Part shown: piece by piece, positions 1 through 7,745 of the stretch
How the letters are laid out: every line of letters begins with the position of its first letter
How positions within the stretch are numbered: the stretch's first letter is position 1
Notes under the pieces: model-generated
Seen by the model: only the letters and a program-made list of their open reading frames with translations
What the model was told of the DNA's origin: nothing
Database searches by the model: none
From: an uncultured Alphaproteobacteria bacterium
GTDB taxonomy: Bacteria; Pseudomonadota; Alphaproteobacteria; Puniceispirillales; Puniceispirillaceae
NCBI GenBank assembly: GCA_937924895.1
Contig: CALEYP010000003.1
Span: forward strand, 1 to 64,000
Reading direction: 5' to 3'
Length of the DNA stretch: 64,000 bases
Program-made: the position numbers and the translations under genes

Positions 1-169
1 CAAAGCAAATTCAATCAAAAGAGCCAAATCAATCCTCAAAAAGGTCAATCTTTGTCGGTGAAATCACAATAAAATGCTTTATTAGTATTTATTTAGGTTT
101 TGTTTTATGTTAGGCAAACAAGGTAATTAGGCCATCGTCGGCCGCATCTTTAGTATTGAGGACTATATC

Positions 170-793
170 ATGATGAAAAAATCTGCAGGTTTCTCACTGA
201 TCGAATTGCTCGTTGTTGTAGCAATCATCGGTGTTTTGGCTGCGGTAGGTATTGTTGGCTACCAGTCATATATTGATAACACACGCCGTGACGTGGCACA
301 GACAAACGCAGAGGCTGTTGAGCGTTGGTTGAACTCAACAAACATTGCTCGCCAAGGTGCTTTGACAATTGCACCTGCGAAATGCGGCATCTCACCATTG
401 GGTTTGGAAACATGCTTTAACGATTTGGCGTCAAATGCAACCGACCCATTTAACAAGTTCAAAAACCCATATCAGCCTGGTACAGGTGGTCTGTTCATGA
501 TTTACATCGATAACAGCTCATCATTAACAGCACCAGATGCGCAGGGTGACCAGTGTAACTTGATCGAAGCAGATAACACATCTATCTGGAGAAGCTTCGT
601 AAAAGGTGAAGCAGCTGCTGATAACGCAACTGCTCCTGCAAACTACTTTGGTGCGATCATGATTATCAACACAAGCGATAACCGTTCAGCTGATAACTTA
701 ACTCGCACAAACCACCAGCTTCGCCTTGGTTGGTGTGACAACAATGTTGGCGGATCACAGTTCCAGTTGATTGGCGACAACATTTCATTCTAA
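170..793 (+). CDS. Type IV pilin-like (prepilin) protein
   Basis: This is a 207-residue secreted pilin or pseudopilin. The N-terminus has a short basic leader ending in Gly7, followed by Phe8-Ser-Leu-Ile-Glu12 and a long hydrophobic helix. That is the class III signal read by prepilin peptidase: cleavage after Gly, a methylated Phe+1 and the conserved Glu+5. The C-terminal globular part is polar and has several Cys residues that could form the pilin disulfide loop. GAGGA lies 7 bases before the ATG; a second ATG follows directly at 173. No assembly genes (pilB, pilC, pilD, pilQ) are nearby, so it is an orphan structural subunit with its own terminator. Whether it is a major pilin, a minor pilin or a pseudopilin cannot be told from sequence alone. 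Confidence 0.85.
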   Translation: MMKKSAGFSLIELLVVVAIIGVLAAVGIVGYQSYIDNTRRDVAQTNAEAVERWLNSTNIARQGALTIAPAKCGISPLGLETCFNDLASNATDPFNKFKNPYQPGTGGLFMIYIDNSSSLTAPDAQGDQCNLIEADNTSIWRSFVKGEAAADNATAPANYFGAIMIINTSDNRSADNLTRTNHQLRLGWCDNNVGGSQFQLIGDNISF

Positions 794-807
794 TGAATGG
801 CTAAGTG

Positions 808-838
808 AAACCCCGTCAGTCATCTGACGGGGTTTTTT
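808..838 (+). terminator. Rho-independent terminator after the pilin gene
   Basis: A perfect stem CCCCGTCAG / CTGACGGGG with a 4-base loop TCAT is flanked by AAA on the left and a run of seven T on the right. It sits 18 bases after the pilin stop, so the pilin is a single-gene transcript. Confidence 0.93.
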
Positions 839-879
839 TATCTTTTTTATAAATTTGAAAATATGTGAGGGAGCTGAAG

Positions 880-1413
880 ATGGCGTTTGATGTTCGTATT
901 TCAGGAGAACATGCCAGAGTGATTCTATCTGGTGATGTTGATTTGCAGACGACCTCTGATTTGAAAACTGAAATTACAAAGATCTCAGGCGTATCACAGC
1001 TCGAAATTGATGCGTCTTCAGTGACTTATATCGATTCATCTGGTGTGGCAGTCTTATTGATGGCGCGCCAATTCTGTGCCCAGCAAAATATCGCTTTATC
1101 ATTACCATCAATTTCAGCCGCCGTGCATCGGGTACTTGAGATCGCTAAATTAGATAAGATTTTGCCGATTGGTCAGGTTGTTAATTCTGCTGATTCGGGA
1201 TTGAGCAGCATGGGTATTGGCCAAGCAGAAGCTGATGCGCCTGTGGTATCAGATGATGATTTAGCCGCCGAACTTCTTGGCGGCGTAGAGCCAGCAGCCC
1301 CTGCTGCACCAGCCGCAGCGCCCGCGGCGCCGGCGGCACCCTCATCAGGTAGTGATGATTCGAACGGTAGTGGCGGTGGTGGCGGTGGCTTCACGCCTGG
1401 AAGCTTCGGCTAA
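880..1413 (+). CDS. STAS-domain anti-sigma factor antagonist
   Basis: This 177-residue protein has a STAS domain (about residues 1-100) of the SpoIIAA/RsbV type. The Asp-Ser-Ser-Gly segment near residue 52 holds the Ser normally phosphorylated by the cognate kinase. The rest is unusual: an acidic linker, then an Ala/Pro-rich stretch, then a Ser/Asp/Gly tail with six consecutive Gly, ending GSFG. I chose the ATG at 880 because GAGGGAG lies 6 bases before it; an upstream GTG at 865 is in frame but overlaps that Shine-Dalgarno. It heads a partner-switching set with the phosphatase (1470) and the RsbW-like kinase (2732). The tail may tether it or bind a partner (inference). Confidence 0.88.
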   Translation: MAFDVRISGEHARVILSGDVDLQTTSDLKTEITKISGVSQLEIDASSVTYIDSSGVAVLLMARQFCAQQNIALSLPSISAAVHRVLEIAKLDKILPIGQVVNSADSGLSSMGIGQAEADAPVVSDDDLAAELLGGVEPAAPAAPAAAPAAPAAPSSGSDDSNGSGGGGGGFTPGSFG

Positions 1414-1434
1414 GCCTTACAACTCTGCCATCAT

Positions 1435-1450
1435 ACCACTTTCTAGTGGT
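1435..1450 (+). promoter_or_regulatory. Hairpin just upstream of the SpoIIE-phosphatase ribosome-binding site
   Basis: ACCACT-TTCT-AGTGGT forms a perfect 6-bp stem ending 4 bases before the GAGGGA Shine-Dalgarno of the next gene. There is no long T run, so it is not a clear terminator. It could be an mRNA processing or translation-tuning element between the antagonist and phosphatase genes. Confidence 0.45.
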
Positions 1451-1469
1451 TTATGAGGGATTGCCGTCA

Positions 1470-2735
1470 ATGAGCTATGACATTCCAACCTTGAATCATT
1501 TAGATCTGCTGAGCGGTTTAATGCGTCGCTTTGCTGAGACTGGTGATGCCGTCGCTGGTTTGCAATGGGCGCTTCCTTACGTGTTGGAAACATTATCAGC
1601 AGAAGCCGGCTCTCTGTTTCTTCACCGTCCTGACGAGGCTGTGCTTGAATGTGCGGTATGTGTCGGGCCTGTTGATGTCACAGGGTTGAAAGTTCCTCAG
1701 GATAAGGGGTTGGTCGGCCGGGCCTTCACCGAAGGCAAGGGCGAACTTGTGGCAGACGCCACCAAAGATAAGGCGCATTATAAAGCCGCTGATTCAGGCT
1801 CTGGTTTTCAAACACTTTCTACAGCGACAGCGCCGGTGAAATCAAAGGAAAAAACCTTTGGTGCGATTCAGGCCATTAATCGGCGTGACGGTGATGAGAT
1901 TGGCAACTTCGCCCCTGAAGATTTGCAGCTATTAGAGGCGCTCGCTGAGATATTGGCCCTTGCACTATCAAATGTTGAATTGACGCAGCAAGCGATCTCA
2001 GACCAATTGCTGCAACGTGATTTGGCGCAGGCAGAAGAAGCACAAGCATCCCTGATGCCAACACCTGATAAAGAAGGGTTTGCCGCTGGACATGTGATTC
2101 CAGCCCGTCAGCTATCTGGTGATTTTTTTGATCATATGCGTGTCGGAAACAGGCTTGCTTTCTGCCAAGGTGATGTCGCGGGTAAGGGAATTACTGCCTC
2201 GCTGATGATGGCCCGCTCTATTGCGCTATTCCGCCGGCTTGCGCGTCAAGAATTTAGCGCGGCAGATATGGCTGATACCATTAATTATGAATTTCTTGAT
2301 GTAGCGTCAGATAAATTTGTCACTTTTGCTGTTGGGTGGCTTGATTGTGAAACTGGCGCTGTTGAATTTGTAAATTGTGGTCATGGCGCTGCTGTGATCA
2401 TCCCGATGGATGCTGATGAGGTCACAACCATTGAATCTCAGACAATTCCGCTCGGTCTTGCCCCATATGATAAAGCAGAATTATCTCCACATCACTTCAA
2501 TCTGACACGGGCTCATCTATTCCTCACAACTGATGGAATCACGGAGGCTGAGTTTAAGGGGCGTGAAATTGGATTAGGTGGTCTTGCGTCATTATCACGT
2601 CGTCTGGGCGGCGATTCCGCGCAAGATAAAGTAAGTGGTATCATGTCATTATTTGAAACAGGCAAGCTGACCACCCATGACGATGCAACCATTCTCGTGG
2701 TTACAAAACCAGAGGCAAAAGGGGAAGCCGCATGA
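1470..2735 (+). CDS. GAF-domain PP2C/SpoIIE-type serine phosphatase (RsbU/RsbP-like)
   Basis: This 421-residue cytoplasmic phosphatase would dephosphorylate the STAS antagonist encoded just before it and so set the partner switch. Residues about 30-170 form a GAF sensor domain. A short helical linker follows (about 175-195), then a SpoIIE/PP2C catalytic domain with the metal-binding signatures SGDFFD and DVAGKG and a late TDGITEA motif. The ATG at 1470 is preceded at 9 bases by GAGGGA; the in-frame GTG at 1446 lies inside the upstream hairpin and is rejected. It overlaps the kinase gene by 4 bases (ATGA), which indicates translational coupling. The ligand of the GAF domain is unknown. Confidence 0.92.
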   Translation: MSYDIPTLNHLDLLSGLMRRFAETGDAVAGLQWALPYVLETLSAEAGSLFLHRPDEAVLECAVCVGPVDVTGLKVPQDKGLVGRAFTEGKGELVADATKDKAHYKAADSGSGFQTLSTATAPVKSKEKTFGAIQAINRRDGDEIGNFAPEDLQLLEALAEILALALSNVELTQQAISDQLLQRDLAQAEEAQASLMPTPDKEGFAAGHVIPARQLSGDFFDHMRVGNRLAFCQGDVAGKGITASLMMARSIALFRRLARQEFSAADMADTINYEFLDVASDKFVTFAVGWLDCETGAVEFVNCGHGAAVIIPMDADEVTTIESQTIPLGLAPYDKAELSPHHFNLTRAHLFLTTDGITEAEFKGREIGLGGLASLSRRLGGDSAQDKVSGIMSLFETGKLTTHDDATILVVTKPEAKGEAA

Positions 2736-3130
2736 GTGATGCCGGACGGTTTACCTTCCCTGCCGTAGCCGAGAGTCTGTCAACGGCACGCTCAACGGTA
2801 CGCGGTGTGCTCACAGCGCATAATCATGCTAGCCGTGAATTAGATATCAATATTGCAGTGGGTGAAATTTTACAGAATGTAGTGCGCTATGGCTTTGAAG
2901 GCGGAGACCCTGCCGGTGAATTCATCATGGAATTCACCTTTGAAGCTGACCGTTTGCGTATCACCATTACAGATAACGCACCACCATCAGACCCAGAAGC
3001 ATGGTCAGCGGAGCATCGCAAGCCCGAAGAGGGCGGTCATGGCTTAACATTGGTGACGGCGATTGCGCATCAGGTGTCATTCAAAATGCTTGAAAATGGG
3101 AATCAGGCAAAGCTAGAGTTTTTGCTGTAG
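2732..3130 (+). CDS. RsbW-like anti-sigma factor serine kinase (HATPase_c)
   Basis: This 132-residue single-domain GHKL ATPase is of the SpoIIAB/RsbW type. The N box reads VGEILQNVVRYGF, the G1 box ITDNAPP and the G2 box GGHGLTLV. In this family the protein either binds and inhibits a target (often a sigma factor) or phosphorylates the STAS antagonist. It starts within the stop of the phosphatase gene (ATGA overlap). No sigma factor gene lies in the window, so the output target is not visible; in many alphaproteobacteria such switches control non-sigma targets such as diguanylate cyclases or secretion. Confidence 0.9.
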   Translation: MSDAGRFTFPAVAESLSTARSTVRGVLTAHNHASRELDINIAVGEILQNVVRYGFEGGDPAGEFIMEFTFEADRLRITITDNAPPSDPEAWSAEHRKPEEGGHGLTLVTAIAHQVSFKMLENGNQAKLEFLL

Positions 3131-3149
3131 GTGAGGGGACGCAGAAGAG

Positions 3150-3911
3150 ATGACTAGCGCTGGCACTCCTTCATCCCTCCCACATCGCTCTTATGTAAGC
3201 CGCAGGTGGCCAACATCTCTGTTATCGGTACCACATCAGCTTAGCCCTATATGGCGGCGTCTATCACTCATGCAGGCGATGAAGTGGGCAGGCCTATCAT
3301 CATCATCGTCTCTGCGCCGGTCTGGATTGCCATCTGAGGCTATCAGACAAATATGTCTGTGGCATGACCGCCGCAATCATGCCAACCCCTATCATAATAA
3401 GGCACATACAGCACAGGTCATTTGTGCCGCTGGCCTGCTGGCTGATCAAGCCGGCATTGGGCGCCAAGAGCGTGATGTACTGCTTGTGGCGGCGCTTATT
3501 CATGATTTTAAACATTTGGGCAGGTGGCGGAGCCGTGCCCCGTATTGGCAGGAACAGGTCTCTGTGACGAAGGCATTTGCGCTGTTGATGAAGGCCGGGA
3601 TAGATCGACGTCTGCTGCCTAAACTGACAGATATGGTGCTTGCCACCTCACCGGCCCATGACAGGGTCGTTTCGCCTCGGTCAGATGAAGTTGGTGCACT
3701 CTTGCTTGATGCCGATCTCTTTGCCTCTTTATTCCTGCCAGAGCCGCTTGTACGTCGCCTCACAGCTACAGTGAAATTTGAAGACCGGCTTGCGCTGTCA
3801 CTAGATGATATGCTGACCTATTTCCTAGACAAATGTCGTGCCCATGGTTTTGCTAGCCATGCTGGTGCAGCCTTATATGCCGCTCTACCGCCAGCGCAGC
3901 GTGTTCTGTGA
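3150..3911 (+). CDS. HD-superfamily phosphohydrolase resembling class I cyclic-nucleotide phosphodiesterase
   Basis: This is a 253-residue protein. Residues 1-60 are Ser/Arg-rich and weakly ordered. The core carries the HNxxHA-like signature (YHNKAHTAQV, residues 81-90), then LIHDFKHLG (His118-Asp119, His122) and an Asp in LLDADLF near residue 187. These match in order the metal ligands of class I cyclic-nucleotide phosphodiesterases and related HD hydrolases. The substrate is not proven. It follows the partner-switch genes by 19 bases on the same strand and likely belongs to that transcript. GAGGGG lies about 11 bases before the ATG. The next gene starts at its stop codon. Confidence 0.7.
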   Translation: MTSAGTPSSLPHRSYVSRRWPTSLLSVPHQLSPIWRRLSLMQAMKWAGLSSSSSLRRSGLPSEAIRQICLWHDRRNHANPYHNKAHTAQVICAAGLLADQAGIGRQERDVLLVAALIHDFKHLGRWRSRAPYWQEQVSVTKAFALLMKAGIDRRLLPKLTDMVLATSPAHDRVVSPRSDEVGALLLDADLFASLFLPEPLVRRLTATVKFEDRLALSLDDMLTYFLDKCRAHGFASHAGAALYAALPPAQRVL

Positions 3912-3919
3912 GGGCCGAT

Positions 3920-4159
3920 ATGACGCGAACATTTTGCAAAGATTGTATTTATTGGGACGAGATGCCACATCAGTCCCAAACAAAAAGCAAAGAAGGGCGT
4001 TGCCGCAGACATGCGCCAACACCTGCTGCAGAAGATATCGCCTCAGATATGGGGACAATCTGGCCAGCGACGTTTGACGATGATTGGTGCGGAGAAGCGG
4101 TCGGCATTGCGGCGCTCGCTCAGGATATTATCCTGAACGAGCTTGATGAGATTGATTAA
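3920..4159 (+). CDS. Small Cys-rich hypothetical protein (CxxC, CRRH, WCGE motifs)
   Basis: This 79-residue soluble protein opens with FCKDCIYWD, followed by GRCRRHAP and, after WPATF, DDWCGE. The four Cys and one His could bind zinc or an Fe-S cluster. Small proteins with this spacing recur in proteobacteria and phages, but I know of no assigned function. The ATG at 3920 has GAGGG 5 bases upstream; a GTG at 3908 overlapping the previous stop is the alternative (83 residues). It overlaps the stop of the convergent lipoprotein gene by 4 bases. Confidence 0.65.
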   Translation: MTRTFCKDCIYWDEMPHQSQTKSKEGRCRRHAPTPAAEDIASDMGTIWPATFDDDWCGEAVGIAALAQDIILNELDEID

Positions 4160-4773
4160 AGCGCTTGCCGGATATCGGCAGCAAGGCGCGTAATCACATC
4201 AGCCAAGGCATCTTGCATCGCGAGAACAGCCGCGTCATAGCCCGCGCCGCGAACCCCTGTTTGTCCCTGATAAGTCTCAACCAGGAGAATATCACCAGAT
4301 TTGTTCTTCAGCACAGCTTCAATATCAATAGCCGCCGCTTCATCAGGCATAATAACAAGCTTTGTGACTGTTAATTTTAGGCGAAAATCATTCGTGTCGA
4401 GTGTCTCAGACGTGCCGATGGTCGCATCACCGCTTGCATCTGACAGCGCGTCCACAATCGCGCGTTGAAGCAAAGTTGACGGGGCAACATGCCATAAATG
4501 GCCGCGCACCTCTTCATAATGGACAGGCGCATCACCTGCCTGGATGACCAGAGGGCGGCCAGATTGCAATCCCTTCACCGTAATAGAATCAACACGAATG
4601 GAGGCATTTGAGCCAAACATGAAAGAGCCAATGCGGGGCTGCAAATCATAATATTTATCAGCCACCCGTGCCGGAGCTGCCGCGCAAGCTGCGAGGAATA
4701 AGCTCGCACAAATAGCCATGAAAGGCGCCCATTTCACAGACATATGAGTGAAATCATTCTTATGAGCTGTCAT
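4156..4773 (-). CDS. ABC-type transport auxiliary lipoprotein (PqiC/DUF330-like)
   Basis: This 205-residue lipoprotein is the last gene of an Mla-type operon. A hydrophobic signal segment ends in the lipobox LAAC (Cys30), so it is acylated and probably sits in the outer membrane facing the periplasm. The fold type (YYDLQ near the N-terminus, basic and hydrophobic strands after) matches auxiliary lipoproteins that partner MCE proteins in lipid transport. The start at 4773 is supported by GGAG 8 bases upstream. It follows mlaD by 12 bases and would complete a minus-strand permease-ATPase-MCE-lipoprotein set. Confidence 0.85.
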   Translation of the reverse strand: MTAHKNDFTHMSVKWAPFMAICASLFLAACAAAPARVADKYYDLQPRIGSFMFGSNASIRVDSITVKGLQSGRPLVIQAGDAPVHYEEVRGHLWHVAPSTLLQRAIVDALSDASGDATIGTSETLDTNDFRLKLTVTKLVIMPDEAAAIDIEAVLKNKSGDILLVETYQGQTGVRGAGYDAAVLAMQDALADVITRLAADIRQAL

Positions 4774-4785
4774 CCTAATATCTCC

Positions 4786-5919
4786 TTAATTCGAGCCTCT
4801 GATGATGATGGACGGATCATCGCGAAGACGGGCTGTCATTTCCTCAATGTTGAGCGCAGCGCTCTCAAGCTTCTGTAAGAAGGCGTCTATTCTATCTTCC
4901 GAAATGTCTGAGAGGTTGGCGGCATTATCGGTTGCCACCATGACTGACTCGCTTGCAACCTCTAGGTTGGCACGGATAATTTCAACATCATCAATGAGTT
5001 TCATGATTTTATTTTGGACATCACCGCTAGCGAAGGCGCCAACCGCATCTGTTGAGGCAAGGGCCGATTTTGTAATTGCCTCTAATGTTGCGGCTGAATT
5101 ATCGATACGTCCTAGAATCTGGTCGACGTCTCTTAGCCAGCTTTCGCTGAGAGACTGGCTAACCTCTGTTACCGCAGTTCCCGCTTCGGTGCTTGCTTGT
5201 TTCAGGGAGAGGCTCGCAGCATTAATGTTATCAGCTGCCGCCATCACGTTATTCAACGCCTCATCAACTTTTGATTTTGTCTCATCACCAGCCATAGAGA
5301 CAACTGATTGTGAGGCTTGCTCAAGATTATTAGCTGTCCGGCCGACTGTTTCAATGATTTGAGGCACACCGTCATTCACACTCTTTGTGAGGTTTGTTAG
5401 GCCTGCCAGCGCCTCACGAGCATCTTCTTGTAGCAAATCATCAACAGTCTCAAGCAGAGGCACAAGGCTGGTGCTCGCAATTTGGGCAAATTGGTCGGCC
5501 GTCCGGCCTAATTCAGCCATCAGATTTGTTGCTGGGCGAGAGGGAATTAGAGAATCTGGCGCAAGCGCGGTCCCTGTTCCGGCTTCAATTTGAATGGATT
5601 GTGCTGACAGGAGTGACAGCGCAGCAATCTCTGCCATAGAATCCTGCGGAATGGCCCACCCTTGGCTGACTTCTAAGTCAATGCGGAAGGTCATGCCTGT
5701 ATCTGTGGCTTCTGGCGTAATATCTTCAACAGCACCAATAATATAGCCTTCATAGACCACAGCAGCACCAGGGCGAAGCCCCGCCACATTTGTGAAGTAG
5801 GTGTGATAGCTATCCGTGCGTTCAAACTGGCCTCTCACAATGATGAACATTGCAATGATAGTGACCAAGCCAATAACAACAAATAAGCCAGCTGCAAAAT
5901 CAGATGATTTGAGTTTCAT
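4786..5919 (-). CDS. mlaD: MCE-domain lipid-transport protein MlaD
   Basis: This 377-residue inner-membrane-anchored periplasmic protein has one N-terminal membrane helix (about residues 10-30), then a single MCE domain (about 38-118, including AGLRPGAAVVYEGYIIGAV). A long helical C-terminal region of about 250 residues is rich in Ala, Ser, Thr and Asn. E. coli MlaD is only about 180 residues, so the helical extension is large, as in PqiB-like and many alphaproteobacterial MCE proteins that form a tube or needle. It follows the ATPase gene by 15 bases. Confidence 0.92.
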   Translation of the reverse strand: MKLKSSDFAAGLFVVIGLVTIIAMFIIVRGQFERTDSYHTYFTNVAGLRPGAAVVYEGYIIGAVEDITPEATDTGMTFRIDLEVSQGWAIPQDSMAEIAALSLLSAQSIQIEAGTGTALAPDSLIPSRPATNLMAELGRTADQFAQIASTSLVPLLETVDDLLQEDAREALAGLTNLTKSVNDGVPQIIETVGRTANNLEQASQSVVSMAGDETKSKVDEALNNVMAAADNINAASLSLKQASTEAGTAVTEVSQSLSESWLRDVDQILGRIDNSAATLEAITKSALASTDAVGAFASGDVQNKIMKLIDDVEIIRANLEVASESVMVATDNAANLSDISEDRIDAFLQKLESAALNIEEMTARLRDDPSIIIRGSN

Positions 5920-5934
5920 GATAGGCTCCCACTC

Positions 5935-6741
5935 TTAATCTTCACCAAATAGGCGTTTGAGATGCGCCTCTGGGTCAAATTCTTCTTCTTCCGCTACACG
6001 GTTAATCAGGTTTTGAATACGTTGGCTTGGGCTCGCTTTCAGCTCTGCCACTGTGCCTGTAAAAATAATATAGCCGCGGTCTAGCACAACAATGCGGTCG
6101 GCGATCTTAAAGGCAGATTCTAATTCATGCGTCACAACGACGACTGACATGCCCAACGTTTCTTTTAACTTAATGATCAAATCATCAAGGGCCGCCGCAA
6201 TCACAGGATCAAGACCAGCAGATGGTTCATCCATAAAGGTAAGGCGCGGATCAAGGGCAATGGCACGCGCGACGGCGGCTCGTTTCAGCATCCCGCCAGA
6301 TAATTCAGATGGCAGTAAATCTTCTTTACCCAAAAGGCCGACGAAATCTAATTTCATCCGCACAATGAGATCAATGGTCGCTTCATCCAAATCTGTATGT
6401 TCAATGAGAGGAAGCGCCACATTCTGCGCAACTGTCATGGATGATAAGAGTGCGCCTGATTGGAACGCTACGCCAATCCCTTTCAATAATTTCAGTCGTT
6501 CAAATTCATCAACATGGTACAGAGATTGACCAAAAAGTTCGACATCGCCCTGCATCGGCTCTTTCAACCCAATCAAATGGCGCAAGAAGGTCGACTTTCC
6601 AGAGCCAGAACCTCCCATGATGACAACAATTTCTCCAGCCTGAATCTCCATAGAACAATCATGGATAACGGCTTGGCCATGATAGCCGCCTTGCAAAGAT
6701 TTCACATTAATGGGGGGGGCTTGTCGGTCTGGTACGCTCAT
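5935..6741 (-). CDS. mlaF: Mla-type ABC transporter ATP-binding protein
   Basis: This 268-residue ATPase powers the MCE lipid transporter. Walker A is GGSGSGKST, the signature motif is LSGGMLKRAAVARA (the SGGM form typical of MlaF), Walker B is LTFMDEPSAGLDP and the H-loop is VVVTHE. The open frame extends upstream to 6888, but the ATG at 6741 has AGGAG 8 bases before it and gives a normal MlaF N-terminus; the extra 49 residues overlap mlaE and are unlikely. The C-terminus is extended and acidic. Confidence 0.94.
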   Translation of the reverse strand: MSVPDRQAPPINVKSLQGGYHGQAVIHDCSMEIQAGEIVVIMGGSGSGKSTFLRHLIGLKEPMQGDVELFGQSLYHVDEFERLKLLKGIGVAFQSGALLSSMTVAQNVALPLIEHTDLDEATIDLIVRMKLDFVGLLGKEDLLPSELSGGMLKRAAVARAIALDPRLTFMDEPSAGLDPVIAAALDDLIIKLKETLGMSVVVVTHELESAFKIADRIVVLDRGYIIFTGTVAELKASPSQRIQNLINRVAEEEEFDPEAHLKRLFGED

Positions 6742-6751
6742 CTCTTCGCTC

Positions 6752-7546
6752 CTAAAGTAACAAGGCAAAGGCCGCATCTGCTGCGATGATGGCAGAGATA
6801 CACGAGACCACAGATGAGGTTGTTGCTTTCCCCAATATATCGGCACCGCCAGAGACACGCATGCCGATGGCAATTGAGATGGCGCCAATCAGAATGGCAA
6901 AAACAAGACTCTTGGAGAAGCTATGATACAGATCTTCTAGTGCTACAACAGCGAGGATATCCGCCCAGTAGGCTTGTGGGCCTATCCCAAGAGAAGCGTC
7001 AATATAAAGCCCTGCTGCACCGAAAGCTGCGATATTGGCAATCGCGACTAAAATAGGTAAGCAAATGATGAGCGCCAAAAAAGAGGGGGCCACAACAAAC
7101 CGCATTGGCGAGATCCCCATCACGGTTAGCGCATCAATTTCACCATTTAAGCGCATAGAGCCCACGCGGCTTGTTAATTGTGACCCAGAGCGTCCTGCCA
7201 CCAAAATGCCTGTGATGAGCGGGGCAAATTCACGTGGGATAGATAAAGCCAGGCCAAATGTGACTTGCGTCTCAGCGCCAAAAATGCGCAAAGAATGGAT
7301 GCCTTGAATAGCTAGCATCACACCAATCATGGCTGACATCAAAATCACAATCGGCAAAGCGTCAATGCCTGCGGTATTAATCTCCGCAACGAGATGACGT
7401 AGTCTTGTTGGTTGAGCTTTTGCACGGCCACGCACCAAAATAAATAGTGCAGCCATTATGGTCTTTGACGTGAAGCCAATAAAGGCAATGCTATGATTAA
7501 GCTTTGCGCCTATATGGCTTATTGATTGCACTATGTGGTCACGCAT
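6752..7546 (-). CDS. mlaE: MlaE family ABC permease
   Basis: This multi-pass inner-membrane permease (264 residues) is the first gene of the minus-strand Mla operon. It contains the family's conserved central region (IVILMSAMIGVMLAIQG, then a segment with VAGRSGSQLTSRVGSMR) and five to six hydrophobic helices. The ATG at 7546 is preceded by GGAGG at 4 bases; an in-frame ATG at 7561 has no good Shine-Dalgarno and is the alternative. The operon order is mlaE, mlaF, mlaD, lipoprotein. No mlaB (STAS) or mlaC gene is adjacent. Confidence 0.93.
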   Translation of the reverse strand: MRDHIVQSISHIGAKLNHSIAFIGFTSKTIMAALFILVRGRAKAQPTRLRHLVAEINTAGIDALPIVILMSAMIGVMLAIQGIHSLRIFGAETQVTFGLALSIPREFAPLITGILVAGRSGSQLTSRVGSMRLNGEIDALTVMGISPMRFVVAPSFLALIICLPILVAIANIAAFGAAGLYIDASLGIGPQAYWADILAVVALEDLYHSFSKSLVFAILIGAISIAIGMRVSGGADILGKATTSSVVSCISAIIAADAAFALLL

Positions 7547-7745
7547 GACCCCTCCGCCCATGTGAAGGGCCTATGCCCTTCATTTGCTGAATGAATTTTC
7601 CCTAATTTAGACAGTTACATGGTGGCTGTCATCTATTCTTTCATATCAACCTTAAATCCCTCTTTTTATGCTAAAATTTTAGAATTACATGTGACTAATG
7701 AAGCGAAGTGTGTCAGTGTCTTAGCACGATAAGGGAGGCGAACTC

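Noticed and set aside
1..169. Gene fragment or structured RNA left of the pilin
   Set aside because: The stretch is AT-rich with repeated TCAATC words but has no convincing frame, promoter pair or hairpin; I treat it as upstream sequence of the pilin.
1173..1394. Pro/Ala-rich minus-strand frame over the STAS tail
   Set aside because: It is the complement of the Ala/Pro/Gly tail and has no independent coding signal.
4802..5362. 186-residue plus-strand frame opposite mlaD
   Set aside because: It is antisense to a clear MCE gene, is rich in Ser/Ala and Arg as expected of a complementary-strand artefact, and has no ribosome-binding site or motif.
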